Shown here piece by piece: positions 15,611 through 23,581 of a DNA stretch of 43,314 nucleotides. Position 1 is the first letter of the stretch. Each line of letters starts with the position of its first letter. Both the position numbers and the translations under genes were made by a program. The notes below the pieces were generated by a model that saw only the letters and a program-made list of their open reading frames with translations, had not been told where the DNA came from and did no database searches. Source of the stretch: Acidobacteriota bacterium (lineage in GTDB: Bacteria; Acidobacteriota; Thermoanaerobaculia; Thermoanaerobaculales; Sulfomarinibacteraceae); assembly GCA_013152925.1 (NCBI GenBank), contig JAADFK010000218.1, forward strand, positions 1 through 43,314. The letters are read 5' to 3'.

Positions 15611-15757
15611 TCATTCCGACCGACCACACCCGCCACCACGTCGTTCCGACCAACCACACCCCTTTGTCATTCCGACCGACCACACCCCCCATGCCATTCC
15701 GACCGAGCGCACCCCCCTTGTCATTCCGACCGAGCGAAGCGAGTGGAGGAACCTCCC
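15611..15757. repeat. degenerate tandem array of TCATTCCGACCGA units ending in a REP-like element
   Basis: Five units start at 15611, 15641, 15667, 15694 and 15721 with spacings of 30, 26, 27 and 27 bases. The first 12-13 bases (TCATTCCGACCGA) are nearly constant, followed by CCACACCC in units 1-3 and GCGCACCC in unit 4. Unit 5 continues into GCGAAGCGAGTGGAGGAACC, which resembles the widespread GTCATTCCGAGCGAAGCGAGGAAT repetitive element of many bacteria (recalled, not searched). The array lies just downstream of the Ser/Thr kinase gene in non-coding sequence. Confidence 0.8.
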
Positions 15758-16382
15758 CCGACGAAGCCCCCCACCCCCTCTTTCCAACCCGTGCCAATCC
15801 GCGGCTCGCCTCTTCTTCTCTTCTATTTCCCGAGTCGCGCCCGGTCAGGAATGAGCTTGCAGGCTCCGGAAATCCTGGCCGGATCTTGACTGGTGTTGAG
15901 GCTGAATCCGGGAGGGTGCCTGGTTCCACGGGAAGGGCCCGTGCCGCCCGCGAATTCCAGACCTTCAGGAGGGCCATGACGGATGGCGCGGCTCGGGGCC
16001 GCATCGTTGCCGGTGCGCACCACCGGTGGCACGTTGACCACATCCACCGGCGTTGGCTGGACACCCCGGGAAGGAAATCCGTGGCCAGAAGGAGCGCGTG
16101 ACGTGGCTCTCACCGTTCGCGGGCTTCCGGACGGCTGACGGGTCACCTGCGGAAATCCAGGTATCCCTTCCGCGGCATGGGATCTCCTGCCGTGCGCCCG
16201 TTTGTTCTTGCCAGAACGCGGTTTACCAGCCTCCATGGGCCTGGCCCCTCGTCAACGGGCTCTGTTGATTCCGTCCGTTGGGGCCTCCGATGTTGCTGCG
16301 ATCGGTGGGCCCCGCGACATCCGTGGCGTCCGAGCTTTCTCGGCAAGGAGGTCGCGTGCGAACTCCTGGCGCCCCTCCCGCG
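15758..16382. other. non-coding stretch without a recognisable gene
   Basis: About 625 nt between the repeat array and the ABC transporter promoter. Open frames here lack ribosome sites and have shadow-like Arg/Pro/Ala composition. Visible structure is limited to two overlapping perfect 10-bp palindromes, GGTGCGCACC (16012-16021) and CCACCGGTGG (16020-16029). It could hold a decayed gene or a small RNA, but nothing in the sequence identifies one. Confidence 0.5.
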
Positions 16383-16388
16383 TATACT
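16383..16388 (+). promoter_or_regulatory. putative -10 element (CG-TATACT) immediately before the ABC transporter gene
   Basis: TATACT ends 5 nt before the GTG start at 16394. Transcription would start within a few bases of the start codon, so the message could be leaderless. No -35 consensus is visible. Confidence 0.4.
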
Positions 16389-16393
16389 GGAGT

Positions 16394-17341
16394 GTGAACG
16401 CCATCATCTCGGTCCACGATCTCGTCAAGGTGTACCGCTCGCGGCGGCGCCGCCTGTGCGCCCTGAACGGCGTCGGCCTCGAAGTGGGGCGCGGCGAGGT
16501 GTTCGGGCTGCTCGGCCCCAACGGGGCCGGCAAGACGACCCTGGTCAAGATCCTTCTCGGCCTGACCCGGCCCACCGGAGGCGAGGTGCGGATCCGCGGC
16601 GCCGACCCGGCACGGTCCGAGGCGCGTCTCAGGGTCGGGTACCTGCCCGAGGGGCACCGGTTCCCCGGATACCTCAGCGGGATCGCCGCCCTGCGCCTCT
16701 TCGGCCGCCTGGCCGGGGTCGGCGAGCGCGAGCTCGGCTCCAGGATCCCGGAGCTCCTGGAGCTGGTGGGCCTCGCCGAGCGCGGCCGCGACCGGATAGG
16801 GCGTTACTCCAAGGGGATGACCCAGAGGCTCGGCCTCGCCGCGGCGCTGATCGACCGGCCGGAGGTGCTGCTGTTGGACGAGCCGACCGACGGCGTCGAC
16901 CCCGTGGGCCGGCGGCACATCCGCGATGTGCTGCTCGCCGAGTGCCGGCGCGGCACTTCAATCCTCATCAACTCGCACCTGCTATCGGAGGTGGAGCGAA
17001 CCTGCGGGCGGGTCGCCATTCTCGACCGCGGACGCGTGCTGCGCGAGGCCACGGTGGAGGAGCTGACCCGCAGCGGCCTGCGCTACCGCATCCTCATGGA
17101 AGGCGGCGTGGCGGGACCGGTCCACGCGGTTCCAGGAACCACGCTGACACGCCGCAACGGTCACCTGGACGTGGAGGCCGAGTCGGTTGGCGCCCTCAAC
17201 GCCCTGCTCGACGCCCTGCGATCCGATGGCCGTCTGCTGACCGAGGTGACACCCGTGCGATCGGACCTCGAGGACGTGTTCGTCAAGCTGGTCGGGGCCG
17301 ACGCGGCGGCGGCGCCCGCTGCGGCGGGAGGTGCATCGTGA
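16394..17341 (+). CDS. ABC transporter ATP-binding protein (ABC-2 exporter type)
   Basis: A 315-residue ATPase subunit. Walker A is GPNGAGKTT (about 42-50), the Q-loop region is VGYLPEGHRFPGYLSG, the signature is YSKGMTQRLGLA, Walker B is VLLLDEPTDGVDPVGRR, and the switch His is in LINSHLLSEV. The C-terminal 90 residues form the extra domain common in ABC-2/CcmA-type ATPases. It powers export together with the permease encoded next, with which it overlaps (GTGA). The GTG at 16394 is chosen because the conserved domain begins at once (IISVHDLVKVYRS) and because the codons upstream run through a -10-like box. Substrate is unknown; the arrangement resembles NosF/NosY and similar efflux pairs. 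Confidence 0.9.
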   Translation: MNAIISVHDLVKVYRSRRRRLCALNGVGLEVGRGEVFGLLGPNGAGKTTLVKILLGLTRPTGGEVRIRGADPARSEARLRVGYLPEGHRFPGYLSGIAALRLFGRLAGVGERELGSRIPELLELVGLAERGRDRIGRYSKGMTQRLGLAAALIDRPEVLLLDEPTDGVDPVGRRHIRDVLLAECRRGTSILINSHLLSEVERTCGRVAILDRGRVLREATVEELTRSGLRYRILMEGGVAGPVHAVPGTTLTRRNGHLDVEAESVGALNALLDALRSDGRLLTEVTPVRSDLEDVFVKLVGADAAAAPAAAGGAS

Positions 17342-18168
17342 AAACCTGGGCGCTGGTCGTCGATACCTGGCGCGAAGCGCTGGCGCGGAAGACGCTGCTC
17401 GGCTTTGCCGGGGCGTCCACCCTCTTCCTGCTGACCGTGGCTTTCGCCCTCAACCTGGACATCGTCAAGGGCTCCCTGGCCGCCGCGACACTGTTCGGCC
17501 ATTCCCTTCAGATGCGCGGCAGGCCGCCGGCCATCGGGGAGGTGGTGGCGGGCGGCCTGGCGGCATTCGCCGGCCTCACTTACGGGCTCGGCATCTTCCT
17601 CGCCATCTTCGCCACAGGGAACCAGGTGCCGAACCTGATGCGGCGCGGCACCGTCGACCTCTACCTGAGCCGTCCGGTGGCCCGCTCCCGGGTGTTGCTC
17701 GGACGCTTCCTCGGCGGCGCCACGCTGGTGGCCGCCAACCTGCTGTACCTGTGCGGCGGTCTGATGCTCATCGTCGGGATCAAGACCGGGCTGTGGGAGA
17801 GCCGTTTCCTGCTCGCCGCCCTGCTCATCTTCGTGGTGTTCCTGACCTTCCTCGGCTTCATGTACCTGGTGGGCGTGCTCTCGGGCTCGACGCCGCTGTC
17901 GGTGATGCTGTCGTACGGCCTGTGGGTGGTTTCCATGCCGCTGGCGGCCCACGACCGGATCGCCGTGGCCATGGACTCGCGCCTCTCAGCCGCCGCCGTC
18001 AATGGACTGTACTGGGTGCTCCCCAAGACCGCCGAGATCGGTCGCGACATCGTGCGGCTGGTGACCGGCAAGGGTTCGCCCGACGTTGCCGCCCTGGCCA
18101 CAACCGTCGCCTTCGGCGCCGCCTGTCTGGCGCTGGCCGTGGCCCTTTTTCATCGTAAGAGTTTCTAG
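17338..18168 (+). CDS. ABC-2 type transporter permease
   Basis: A 276-residue integral membrane protein with about six hydrophobic segments. It starts with the short cytoplasmic helix KTWALVVDTWREALARK typical of ABC-2 permeases of the NosY/CcmB-like group. The motif RGTVDLYLSRPVARSRVLLGR (here split as RGTVDLYLSRP and VARSRVLLGR) is the usual coupling-helix region of this family. The GTG start at 17338 follows GGGAGGTG and overlaps the ATPase gene stop, indicating coupled translation and a two-component exporter. Substrate cannot be inferred; the next gene encodes a secreted protein after 176 nt and may have its own promoter. Confidence 0.88.
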   Translation: MKTWALVVDTWREALARKTLLGFAGASTLFLLTVAFALNLDIVKGSLAAATLFGHSLQMRGRPPAIGEVVAGGLAAFAGLTYGLGIFLAIFATGNQVPNLMRRGTVDLYLSRPVARSRVLLGRFLGGATLVAANLLYLCGGLMLIVGIKTGLWESRFLLAALLIFVVFLTFLGFMYLVGVLSGSTPLSVMLSYGLWVVSMPLAAHDRIAVAMDSRLSAAAVNGLYWVLPKTAEIGRDIVRLVTGKGSPDVAALATTVAFGAACLALAVALFHRKSF

Positions 18169-18322
18169 GACTCGAGATGCGTGATTCTTGCCGCCGATTA
18201 GCACCCACCTCTTGCGCCCCGGATGGTTACGCCAATGCTCGACGTACCACGGGGGACGCCTTCTCCCGGCGTGAGCCCCCGGAGCCTCACGATCCCGGAA
18301 GATCTCACGCGGCAGCATCACG

Positions 18323-18328
18323 TATCCT
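18323..18328 (+). promoter_or_regulatory. putative -10 element (CG-TATCCT) for the secreted-protein gene
   Basis: CGTATCCTGG closely resembles CGTATACTGG before the ABC transporter gene. It ends 16 nt upstream of the ATG at 18345, so the leader would hold little more than the AGGAGGT ribosome site. Confidence 0.35.
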
Positions 18329-18344
18329 GGAATAGGAGGTTCCC

Positions 18345-19337
18345 ATGCTTCGTCGTACCTGTCTCGCCCTTGCCGTCCTGGCCGCCACCACCGCCTGGGC
18401 GGCCCCACCAACCGTGGCCGAGCTGCTGCAACGTGTTCCGGCGGACGCCCGTGCCGTCGTCGCCGTGGATACCGCCGCGCTGCGCACCGAGCCGCTGGTC
18501 CAGCGATGGCTGCTCGAGCACCAGACCGAATGGAGCGGGGTGGACGACGAGGCCACCCGCTTCCTCGACGATGCCGGCATCGATCCGGCCGCCGACGTGG
18601 ACGCGTTCGTCTTTGCCATGTTCACGGACGAGGCAGACGGGCATCCCCTGGCCCTGGTCGGCGGACGCTTCGACGCCGCCTCGCTGACCGCTGCGGTGGT
18701 CGCCCGCGGCGCCGAGCCGCAACAGGTGGCAGGCGTCACGGTGTATCGCGTTGATCAGAACGCCGGCGCGGCCCACGCGGCCCTGGTGCGAATCACCGAC
18801 GACCTCCTCGTGTTTGGCGATCGCGCCGCACTGACGGCCTCCCTCGGCCGCGGCGTCGGGCCGGTTCCCATCGTGGAGGAAGAGGCCGCCGCCGGCCATC
18901 TGGATCTCGAGGCGCCCTTCTGGGTGGTTTCCGACCTTCCCGAACGGAACACGGCCCGGACGCCCCCGCAGGCAGCCGGCAGTGAGAGTCCCGAGGACCA
19001 GGCCATGCTGGCGGTTCTTGCCGCCTCCTCGATGGTGCGCCGCGTCGCCGGCTGGGCGCGACTGGACGAGGAGCTGGCGGTGCACGGCTTCGCAACCACC
19101 ACCAGCGACGAGAACGCCGGCCTGCTCCGCGACACGATCCGCGGCGCCCTGGCGGCCGCCCGGCTGGCCGTCCAGGAAAAGGAGCCCCTGCTGGTGGACG
19201 TTCTGCGCGGGGTGAGGGTGGATGCCGACGGCGCCGTCGTCTCGCTGGCCGCAACGATCCCGGTGGAGCTTCTCCAGAAGCTGGCCGCCGAACCCCATGT
19301 CCGCGCCGGGAGGGCTCAGCGAGCCACCCCCCGCTGA
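18345..19337 (+). CDS. secreted protein of unknown function
   Basis: A 330-residue protein with a clear Sec signal peptide (residues 1-19, cleavage likely after TAWA). The mature part is Ala-rich and soluble, with mixed alpha/beta composition and no catalytic motif that I recognise. Segments such as VPADARAVVAVDTAALR and the 'ALVGGRFDAASLTAAVV' type of repeat-like strand-helix units recall bacterial DUF3352-type or similar periplasmic proteins, but the match is too weak to name. AGGAGGT at 18334-18340 gives a strong start. Located between an ABC exporter and a DUF1287 gene on the same strand. Confidence 0.75.
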   Translation: MLRRTCLALAVLAATTAWAAPPTVAELLQRVPADARAVVAVDTAALRTEPLVQRWLLEHQTEWSGVDDEATRFLDDAGIDPAADVDAFVFAMFTDEADGHPLALVGGRFDAASLTAAVVARGAEPQQVAGVTVYRVDQNAGAAHAALVRITDDLLVFGDRAALTASLGRGVGPVPIVEEEAAAGHLDLEAPFWVVSDLPERNTARTPPQAAGSESPEDQAMLAVLAASSMVRRVAGWARLDEELAVHGFATTTSDENAGLLRDTIRGALAAARLAVQEKEPLLVDVLRGVRVDADGAVVSLAATIPVELLQKLAAEPHVRAGRAQRATPR

Positions 19338-19398
19338 GGGCGGCGCCGGGGAACGGCCTCCGAACCGGCATGCGGCGCATGACGTCGTGGAGCATCAG

Positions 19399-20049
19399 AT
19401 GAATCCCAACGGAACGCGTCGCAGCGGCCGGTGCAGGCTCGCGGTCGGCGCCGCCGCCCTGGCGTTGTTGACGGCGGGGCCGGCCGGGGCCCAGGAGGGC
19501 GGTGCGAGCGCCCTGCTGGCAGGGGCGCGGGAGTGCGTCCGGCGCGCGCCGCGCTATGACGGCCGGTACGTGGCGCTCCCGTACCCCGGTGGGGATCCCG
19601 GATGGGAGATCGGCGTGTGCACCGACGTGGTGATCCGGGCGTTTCGCCGGGCCGGGGTCGATCTGCAGCGGCTGGTGCACGAGGACATCCTGGAGCGGCC
19701 GCAGGCCTACGGCATCCGAAGGGCGGACGCGAGCATCGACCACCGGCGGGTACGGAACCTGGCGGTGTTCTTCCGGCGGTTCGCCGAGGAGCTCCCGGCG
19801 GAGGGCGACTGGCGGGCCGGCGACATCGTCGTATGGTCGCTCCGGGGGTCGGAGCGTCCCGATCACATCGGTGTGATCTCGGGAGAGTTGGGGAGGTCGG
19901 GAAATCCCCTGGTCTACCACCACTTTCCGCGGACGGCCCACTTTTCGGGACACCCCGAGGCCTCGGACTGCCTGCACCGCTGGCGGATTCTCGGTCATTT
20001 CCGCTGGAGGTGGGAGCCCGCCGTAGACCCGGCCGTTGGGGGCGGGTGA
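19399..20049 (+). CDS. DUF1287 family exported protein
   Basis: A 216-residue protein with an N-terminal signal peptide (about 1-31, PAGA/Q). The mature domain matches DUF1287 as I know it: GVCTDVVIRAFRRAGVDL with C74, LVHEDI, SIDHRRVRNL, W-x-GDIVVW (RAGDIVVWSL), DHIGVIS and a final RILGHFRW. The Cys-plus-His layout resembles NlpC/P60-type cysteine peptidases, so a cell-wall amidase-like role is possible but unproven for the family. The ATG at 19399 has GGAG six bases upstream; the frame before it overlaps the preceding gene and is not coding. Separated from the secreted-protein gene by 61 nt, same strand. Confidence 0.85.
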   Translation: MNPNGTRRSGRCRLAVGAAALALLTAGPAGAQEGGASALLAGARECVRRAPRYDGRYVALPYPGGDPGWEIGVCTDVVIRAFRRAGVDLQRLVHEDILERPQAYGIRRADASIDHRRVRNLAVFFRRFAEELPAEGDWRAGDIVVWSLRGSERPDHIGVISGELGRSGNPLVYHHFPRTAHFSGHPEASDCLHRWRILGHFRWRWEPAVDPAVGGG

Positions 20050-20276
20050 AGGGCGCCGGCCCCCCAGACCCGGGCCCCGTCACGAGGCTCGCCCGGCGCC
20101 TCGGGGCACGGCTCCCCGGCGAGATCGGCGAGCGGTCGTGGGGCTCCTCTTCGACCGGGTGACGGCCTGCCACCCGTTTTCCGCGAGAGTCTCCCTGCCG
20201 CTCCCCACGCTCAGCCAGGCGCCCGGGAAGCCCGGCGCCGCCACCGCGAAGGACTGTGAATGCGCCGTGACGGCGG

Positions 20277-20282
20277 TACACT
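20277..20282 (+). promoter_or_regulatory. putative -10 element (GG-TACACT) for the GMC oxidoreductase gene
   Basis: GGTACACT lies 33 nt upstream of the GTG start. It is identical in sequence to the minus-strand element before the histidine kinase gene at 4147. No -35 is evident. Confidence 0.4.
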
Positions 20283-20315
20283 GGCGAGCAGGGCGGTTCC
20301 GGTGAAGGAGGCGTG

Positions 20316-22013
20316 GTGAGGGTCTCATTGGATGTGGACTGGGCCGTGGTGGGGTCGGGCTTCGGGGGGAGCGTCGCCGCCATGCGGCTGGCCCAGAAGG
20401 GATACCGCGTGACGGTCTTCGAGGCGGGCCGGCGCTTCGCGCCGGAGGACCTGCCGGTGAGCAGCTGGGACGCGCGCCGTTTCTGGTGGGCGCCGGCGCT
20501 CGGCTGCTACGGGATCCAGCGGATCGATCTCCTTCGCCACGTGACGGTGCTTGGGGGTGCCGGCGTCGGCGGGGGCAGCCTGGTGTACGGCAACACGCTC
20601 TTCGTGCCCCTGGAGCCGTTCTTCGAGCGGGAGCCGATCCGGGAGATGGGCGGCAGGGACCAGCTGATGCCGTGGTTCGAGCTGGCCCGGCGGATGCTCG
20701 GCGTGGTCGAGAACCCCAGGCTCTTCGAACCGGATGAGCTGCTGCGGCGAACGGCGGCCGAGTACGGGCGCGAGGAGAGCTTCGCCCCCAGCCCGGTCGG
20801 GGTGTTCTTCGGAGAGGAAGGCTGCACGGTCCCCGATCCGTATTTCGGAGGTGAGGGACCGGAGCGAACGGGGTGCAACTTCTGCGGGGGATGTTTCATC
20901 GGCTGCCGGGTGGGCGCCAAGAACACCCTGGACCGGAACTACCTGTACTTCGCGGAGCGCCTCGGGGCGCGGGTGGTGGCGGAGACGGAGGTGATGGACA
21001 TTCGACCCCTGTCGGAGGACGGCGGCGATGGCTACGAGCTGAGCGTGCGGCCGGTGCGCGGCACGTTTCGGCGGCCGGTGCAGCGGATCCGGGCCGGCGG
21101 GATCGTCGTGGCCGCAGGAGTGCTGGGAACGGTGCGGCTCCTGGGCAGGCTCCGGCAGGACGGACGGCTGCCACGGCTCTCGGCTCGGCTGGGCAGCGGG
21201 GTGCGCACCAACAGCGAGACCATCGTCGGTGTCATGGCGCGGGACTTCAATGCCGACTACTCCCGCGGCATCGCCGCCTCGTCCAGCGTCTTTCCCGACG
21301 AGCACACGCAAATCCAGGCGGACCGGTACCCCGCCGGCTCCGACGCCATGGGGTTGATGGCCACCATCCTGACCGATGGCGGCGGGAAGATCCCGCGGCC
21401 CCTGCGCTGGCTCGGCCAGATCCTGCGGCATCCCGTGGACTACCTCCGGGTGGCGGTTCCCCTGGGGTTCGCGCGGCGCTCCGTCATCCTGGTGGTGATG
21501 CAGGACCTGGAGAGCAGCCTGCGCCTGAGCGTCCGCCGCCGCGCGATGCCGCCCTTTGGGCACCGCCTGAGCTCGGAGCTGGAGAATGGCAGCACGATTC
21601 CAACGTGGATCCCCATCGCCAACGACTTCGCCCGCCGCCTGGCACGGCGCATGGACGCCATCCCCGGCAACATGACCGGCGAGGTGCTGCTCAACCGGCC
21701 CACCACCGCGCACATCCTCGGCGGCTGCTGCATGGGCCGGAACCCCGGGGAGGGGGCGATCGACCTCGAAAACCGCGCCTTCGGCTACCGGAACCTGCTG
21801 GTGTGCGACGGCTCGGTGATCCCCGCCAACCTCGGCGTCAACCCCGCCCTCTCCATCACGGCCTTCGCCGAGCGCGCCATGTCCTTCGTCCCGCCCAAGG
21901 GCGGCGCCGCCCCACGCCTGTTCCCCTTCGAGCACCGCTGGGGCGCCGGCCGCCTGCTGACGAGGTCCGGCAGGATAAGCGCTCCGGAGCCGGCGCACAT
22001 GCCAGGTTCGTGA
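20316..22013 (+). CDS. GMC-type FAD oxidoreductase (cholesterol oxidase-like)
   Basis: A 565-residue flavoprotein. The N-terminal dinucleotide fold has VVGSGFGGSVAAMRLA (GxGxxG, about 13-18) and the acidic end FEAG. A second glycine-rich motif, GGAGVGGGSLVYGNT, sits near residue 88. A cysteine-rich loop, CNFCGGCFIGCRVGAKNTLD (about 187-206), is characteristic of the ChoD-like branch. The C terminus has HILGGCCMG, then VCDGSVIPANLGVNPALSI, with the Asn-Pro of GMC_oxred_C. It oxidises an alcohol group, perhaps of a sterol or similar hydrophobic molecule. The start is GTG: 20316 has AGGAGG four bases away, while 20313 would leave only one base. No sterol genes are near. Confidence 0.85.
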   Translation: MRVSLDVDWAVVGSGFGGSVAAMRLAQKGYRVTVFEAGRRFAPEDLPVSSWDARRFWWAPALGCYGIQRIDLLRHVTVLGGAGVGGGSLVYGNTLFVPLEPFFEREPIREMGGRDQLMPWFELARRMLGVVENPRLFEPDELLRRTAAEYGREESFAPSPVGVFFGEEGCTVPDPYFGGEGPERTGCNFCGGCFIGCRVGAKNTLDRNYLYFAERLGARVVAETEVMDIRPLSEDGGDGYELSVRPVRGTFRRPVQRIRAGGIVVAAGVLGTVRLLGRLRQDGRLPRLSARLGSGVRTNSETIVGVMARDFNADYSRGIAASSSVFPDEHTQIQADRYPAGSDAMGLMATILTDGGGKIPRPLRWLGQILRHPVDYLRVAVPLGFARRSVILVVMQDLESSLRLSVRRRAMPPFGHRLSSELENGSTIPTWIPIANDFARRLARRMDAIPGNMTGEVLLNRPTTAHILGGCCMGRNPGEGAIDLENRAFGYRNLLVCDGSVIPANLGVNPALSITAFAERAMSFVPPKGGAAPRLFPFEHRWGAGRLLTRSGRISAPEPAHMPGS

Positions 22014-22110
22014 GGATCACCATGACGTCATCCACGACACCACGCGCGACTCGAGCTCCTCTCGGCCACCAGGATGCTCACCAACTTCGAGCTTGACTCC
22101 CCCTTGTACC

Positions 22111-22126
22111 GCCGCCATACGGCGGC
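22111..22126. terminator. hairpin between convergent GMC and DUF6599 genes
   Basis: GCCGCC and GGCGGC form a perfect 6-bp stem around ATAC, followed within a few bases by a second weaker hairpin around CAGGCCTG. No T-run is present. Position between convergent genes is the main support. Confidence 0.35.
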
Positions 22127-22167
22127 CCCGGGCTCAGGCCTGGCCCGCCTCGCACGCCTGCGCCGGC

Positions 22168-22713
22168 TCAGCCGCCGCAGACCTCCGTCGTCTCCATGGC
22201 CACTTCCCGGGCCAACGCCTCCATGGCCGCCCGTGCGGTTTCTCCTCCGGAGAGGTTGTCGACCACGAGGTAGCACCGGTCCAGGAGGGCCACCAGCTGG
22301 TACCGGTCCACGCTTACCGGACCCGGCAGGCCCTTCATCGTGCCGCCCGTACGGCCCTGCCGCTCCCAGACTTTGCGGGCTCCCCCGGAGGTCCCAAGCA
22401 GGAAGAGCTGCGCCTCGATCTCCTCCGCGCCGTCGGTGTAGTCCCGCACCAGGAGACGCTCAAAGCCCTCCTGGAGGAAGACCTCCGCACCGCCGTCGAT
22501 GCGATCGTAGAGACCGCCGGCGGTGACCGTCTCAACAGGGCCCTCGCTTCGCCACCCGGGCAGAGGCCCGTTGCCGGGAAGCAGGCTCGTGGAGGCCGTC
22601 TCCCCGCGCTCCCGGTCCGGCCCGGGGCCGCAGGCCCACGTGACGCTCAGGAGCAACAGCAGAGCGGCCGCGGCCGTCAGCCGCCATGATTCCCGTGAGG
22701 GAGGCGAGCTCAC
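22168..22713 (-). CDS. DUF6599-like lipoprotein
   Basis: A 181-residue exported protein. The N terminus is a basic-hydrophobic signal ending in VTWAC (Cys28), a near-lipobox, so it is probably a lipoprotein, although the -2 Trp is unusual. The motif GGLYDRIDGGAEVFLQEGFERL is characteristic of the DUF6599 family (GGAE-[VL]-[FY]-L followed by GF). The start is GTG at 22713, overlapping the TGA of the upstream secreted-protein gene (GTGA), which indicates coupled translation. Open frame upstream of that GTG lies within the preceding gene and is not coding. Function unknown; the family is common in Acidobacteriota-like genomes. Confidence 0.72.
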   Translation of the reverse strand: MSSPPSRESWRLTAAAALLLLLSVTWACGPGPDRERGETASTSLLPGNGPLPGWRSEGPVETVTAGGLYDRIDGGAEVFLQEGFERLLVRDYTDGAEEIEAQLFLLGTSGGARKVWERQGRTGGTMKGLPGPVSVDRYQLVALLDRCYLVVDNLSGGETARAAMEALAREVAMETTEVCGG

Positions 22714-23471
22714 TTGACCTGGTACCCCTGGGCGGCGCGGTAGACGGAGTCGCCGCTGGACTGGTCGACGGTGGTACCGTAGGCGTACCACAAGGACTGC
22801 GAATCCGAGCACGTGATGAGAACCCAGCCCCCGGTCAGGGTGTCCCCGACGCCCAAGGTGTCGACGCCCCGTTGCTGGAGGCCGGACCGGGAGAAGTTGA
22901 AGGTCCCGCTCCCCGCCTCGTTGCCCTGGGAGTCGTAGACAGTCACCGTGAACTGCACGCTCTGGTCCCACGGCCAGAAGATGCCGACGTTCGTGCGGAA
23001 GAGGCTGTCGTTCTCGACGCCGCTGACCCAGGCCCTGTCCGACACGACGACCGAGTTGACATCCTGGCCGTAGCTGCCCGTGTCGCCACTGGTATAGGTC
23101 CGCGACGAGAGCACGAGGGGCTTGCCGTCGATGGAGAAGATCATCAGGGCGCCCTTCCTGTCCAGCAGGCCGAACTTGGACTGTACGATGTTGGTCAGGA
23201 CGAGCTGCTGGTCGGCCGGAACGGGGATCGGGTCGCTGGTCTTGGTCTCGAAGGTCGGCTCGCCGTCGCGGATCTCGGGGTAGAGCACCATCTGGACCGT
23301 GGTGTCCTCACCGCTGACGTTGAGGATGGAAACGTCCGAGCGCCAGAAGGTCCCCTTCTTGCCGGGGAGGTTGGCGACCACGGGGATGGTACCGCCGGGA
23401 GCGACGAACTGGGCCGAGACGGGGACAGCCGCCGTGACGAGGACGAGAACGAGGATCAAACGACGGAACAT
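22710..23471 (-). CDS. secreted beta-rich protein with an internal repeat
   Basis: A 253-residue protein with a classical signal peptide (1-20, cleavage after VSA). The mature part has two related beta segments: GTFWRSDVSILN...VQMVLYP (about 40-65) and SLFRTNVGIFW...FTVTVYD (about 157-180), each Trp/Phe-Arg-[ST]-[DN]-V followed by an Ile-rich strand. This suggests a duplicated Ig- or jelly-roll-like domain. No catalytic residues are apparent. Such 'FWRTDV-N' proteins are known to me mainly from Acidobacteriota and related GC-rich groups. AGGAGGT precedes ATG 23471. Overlaps the DUF6599 gene by GTGA, so both products probably act together at the cell surface. Confidence 0.78.
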   Translation of the reverse strand: MFRRLILVLVLVTAAVPVSAQFVAPGGTIPVVANLPGKKGTFWRSDVSILNVSGEDTTVQMVLYPEIRDGEPTFETKTSDPIPVPADQQLVLTNIVQSKFGLLDRKGALMIFSIDGKPLVLSSRTYTSGDTGSYGQDVNSVVVSDRAWVSGVENDSLFRTNVGIFWPWDQSVQFTVTVYDSQGNEAGSGTFNFSRSGLQQRGVDTLGVGDTLTGGWVLITCSDSQSLWYAYGTTVDQSSGDSVYRAAQGYQVK

Positions 23472-23500
23472 GAGCACCTCCTGCTTCCGGTTCCGGTGCG

Positions 23501-23506
23501 AGTCTA
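23501..23506 (-). promoter_or_regulatory. putative -10 element (GG-TAGACT) for the secreted-protein/DUF6599 operon
   Basis: On the minus strand GGGGTAGACT lies 29 nt upstream of the ATG at 23471. It matches the recurrent GGTAnnnT pattern; no -35 is seen. Confidence 0.4.
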
Positions 23507-23581
23507 CCCCATCCCGCCATACCCTCCGGCGCCCCGGGCCGGCCCGGGGGTGCCCGGCATCACGCACGCTGGCTCACCGGT

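Noticed and set aside
15611..15757. CRISPR array
   Set aside because: Units are degenerate, spacers are absent or only 10-15 bases, and no cas gene is near.
15664..16101. 145-codon frame beginning in the repeat array
   Set aside because: Its first 30 codons translate the repeat (FRPTTPP-like), and the rest has no ribosome site or motif.
20325..21998. 557-codon open frame opposite the GMC oxidoreductase
   Set aside because: Shadow frame; the opposite strand has all GMC motifs.
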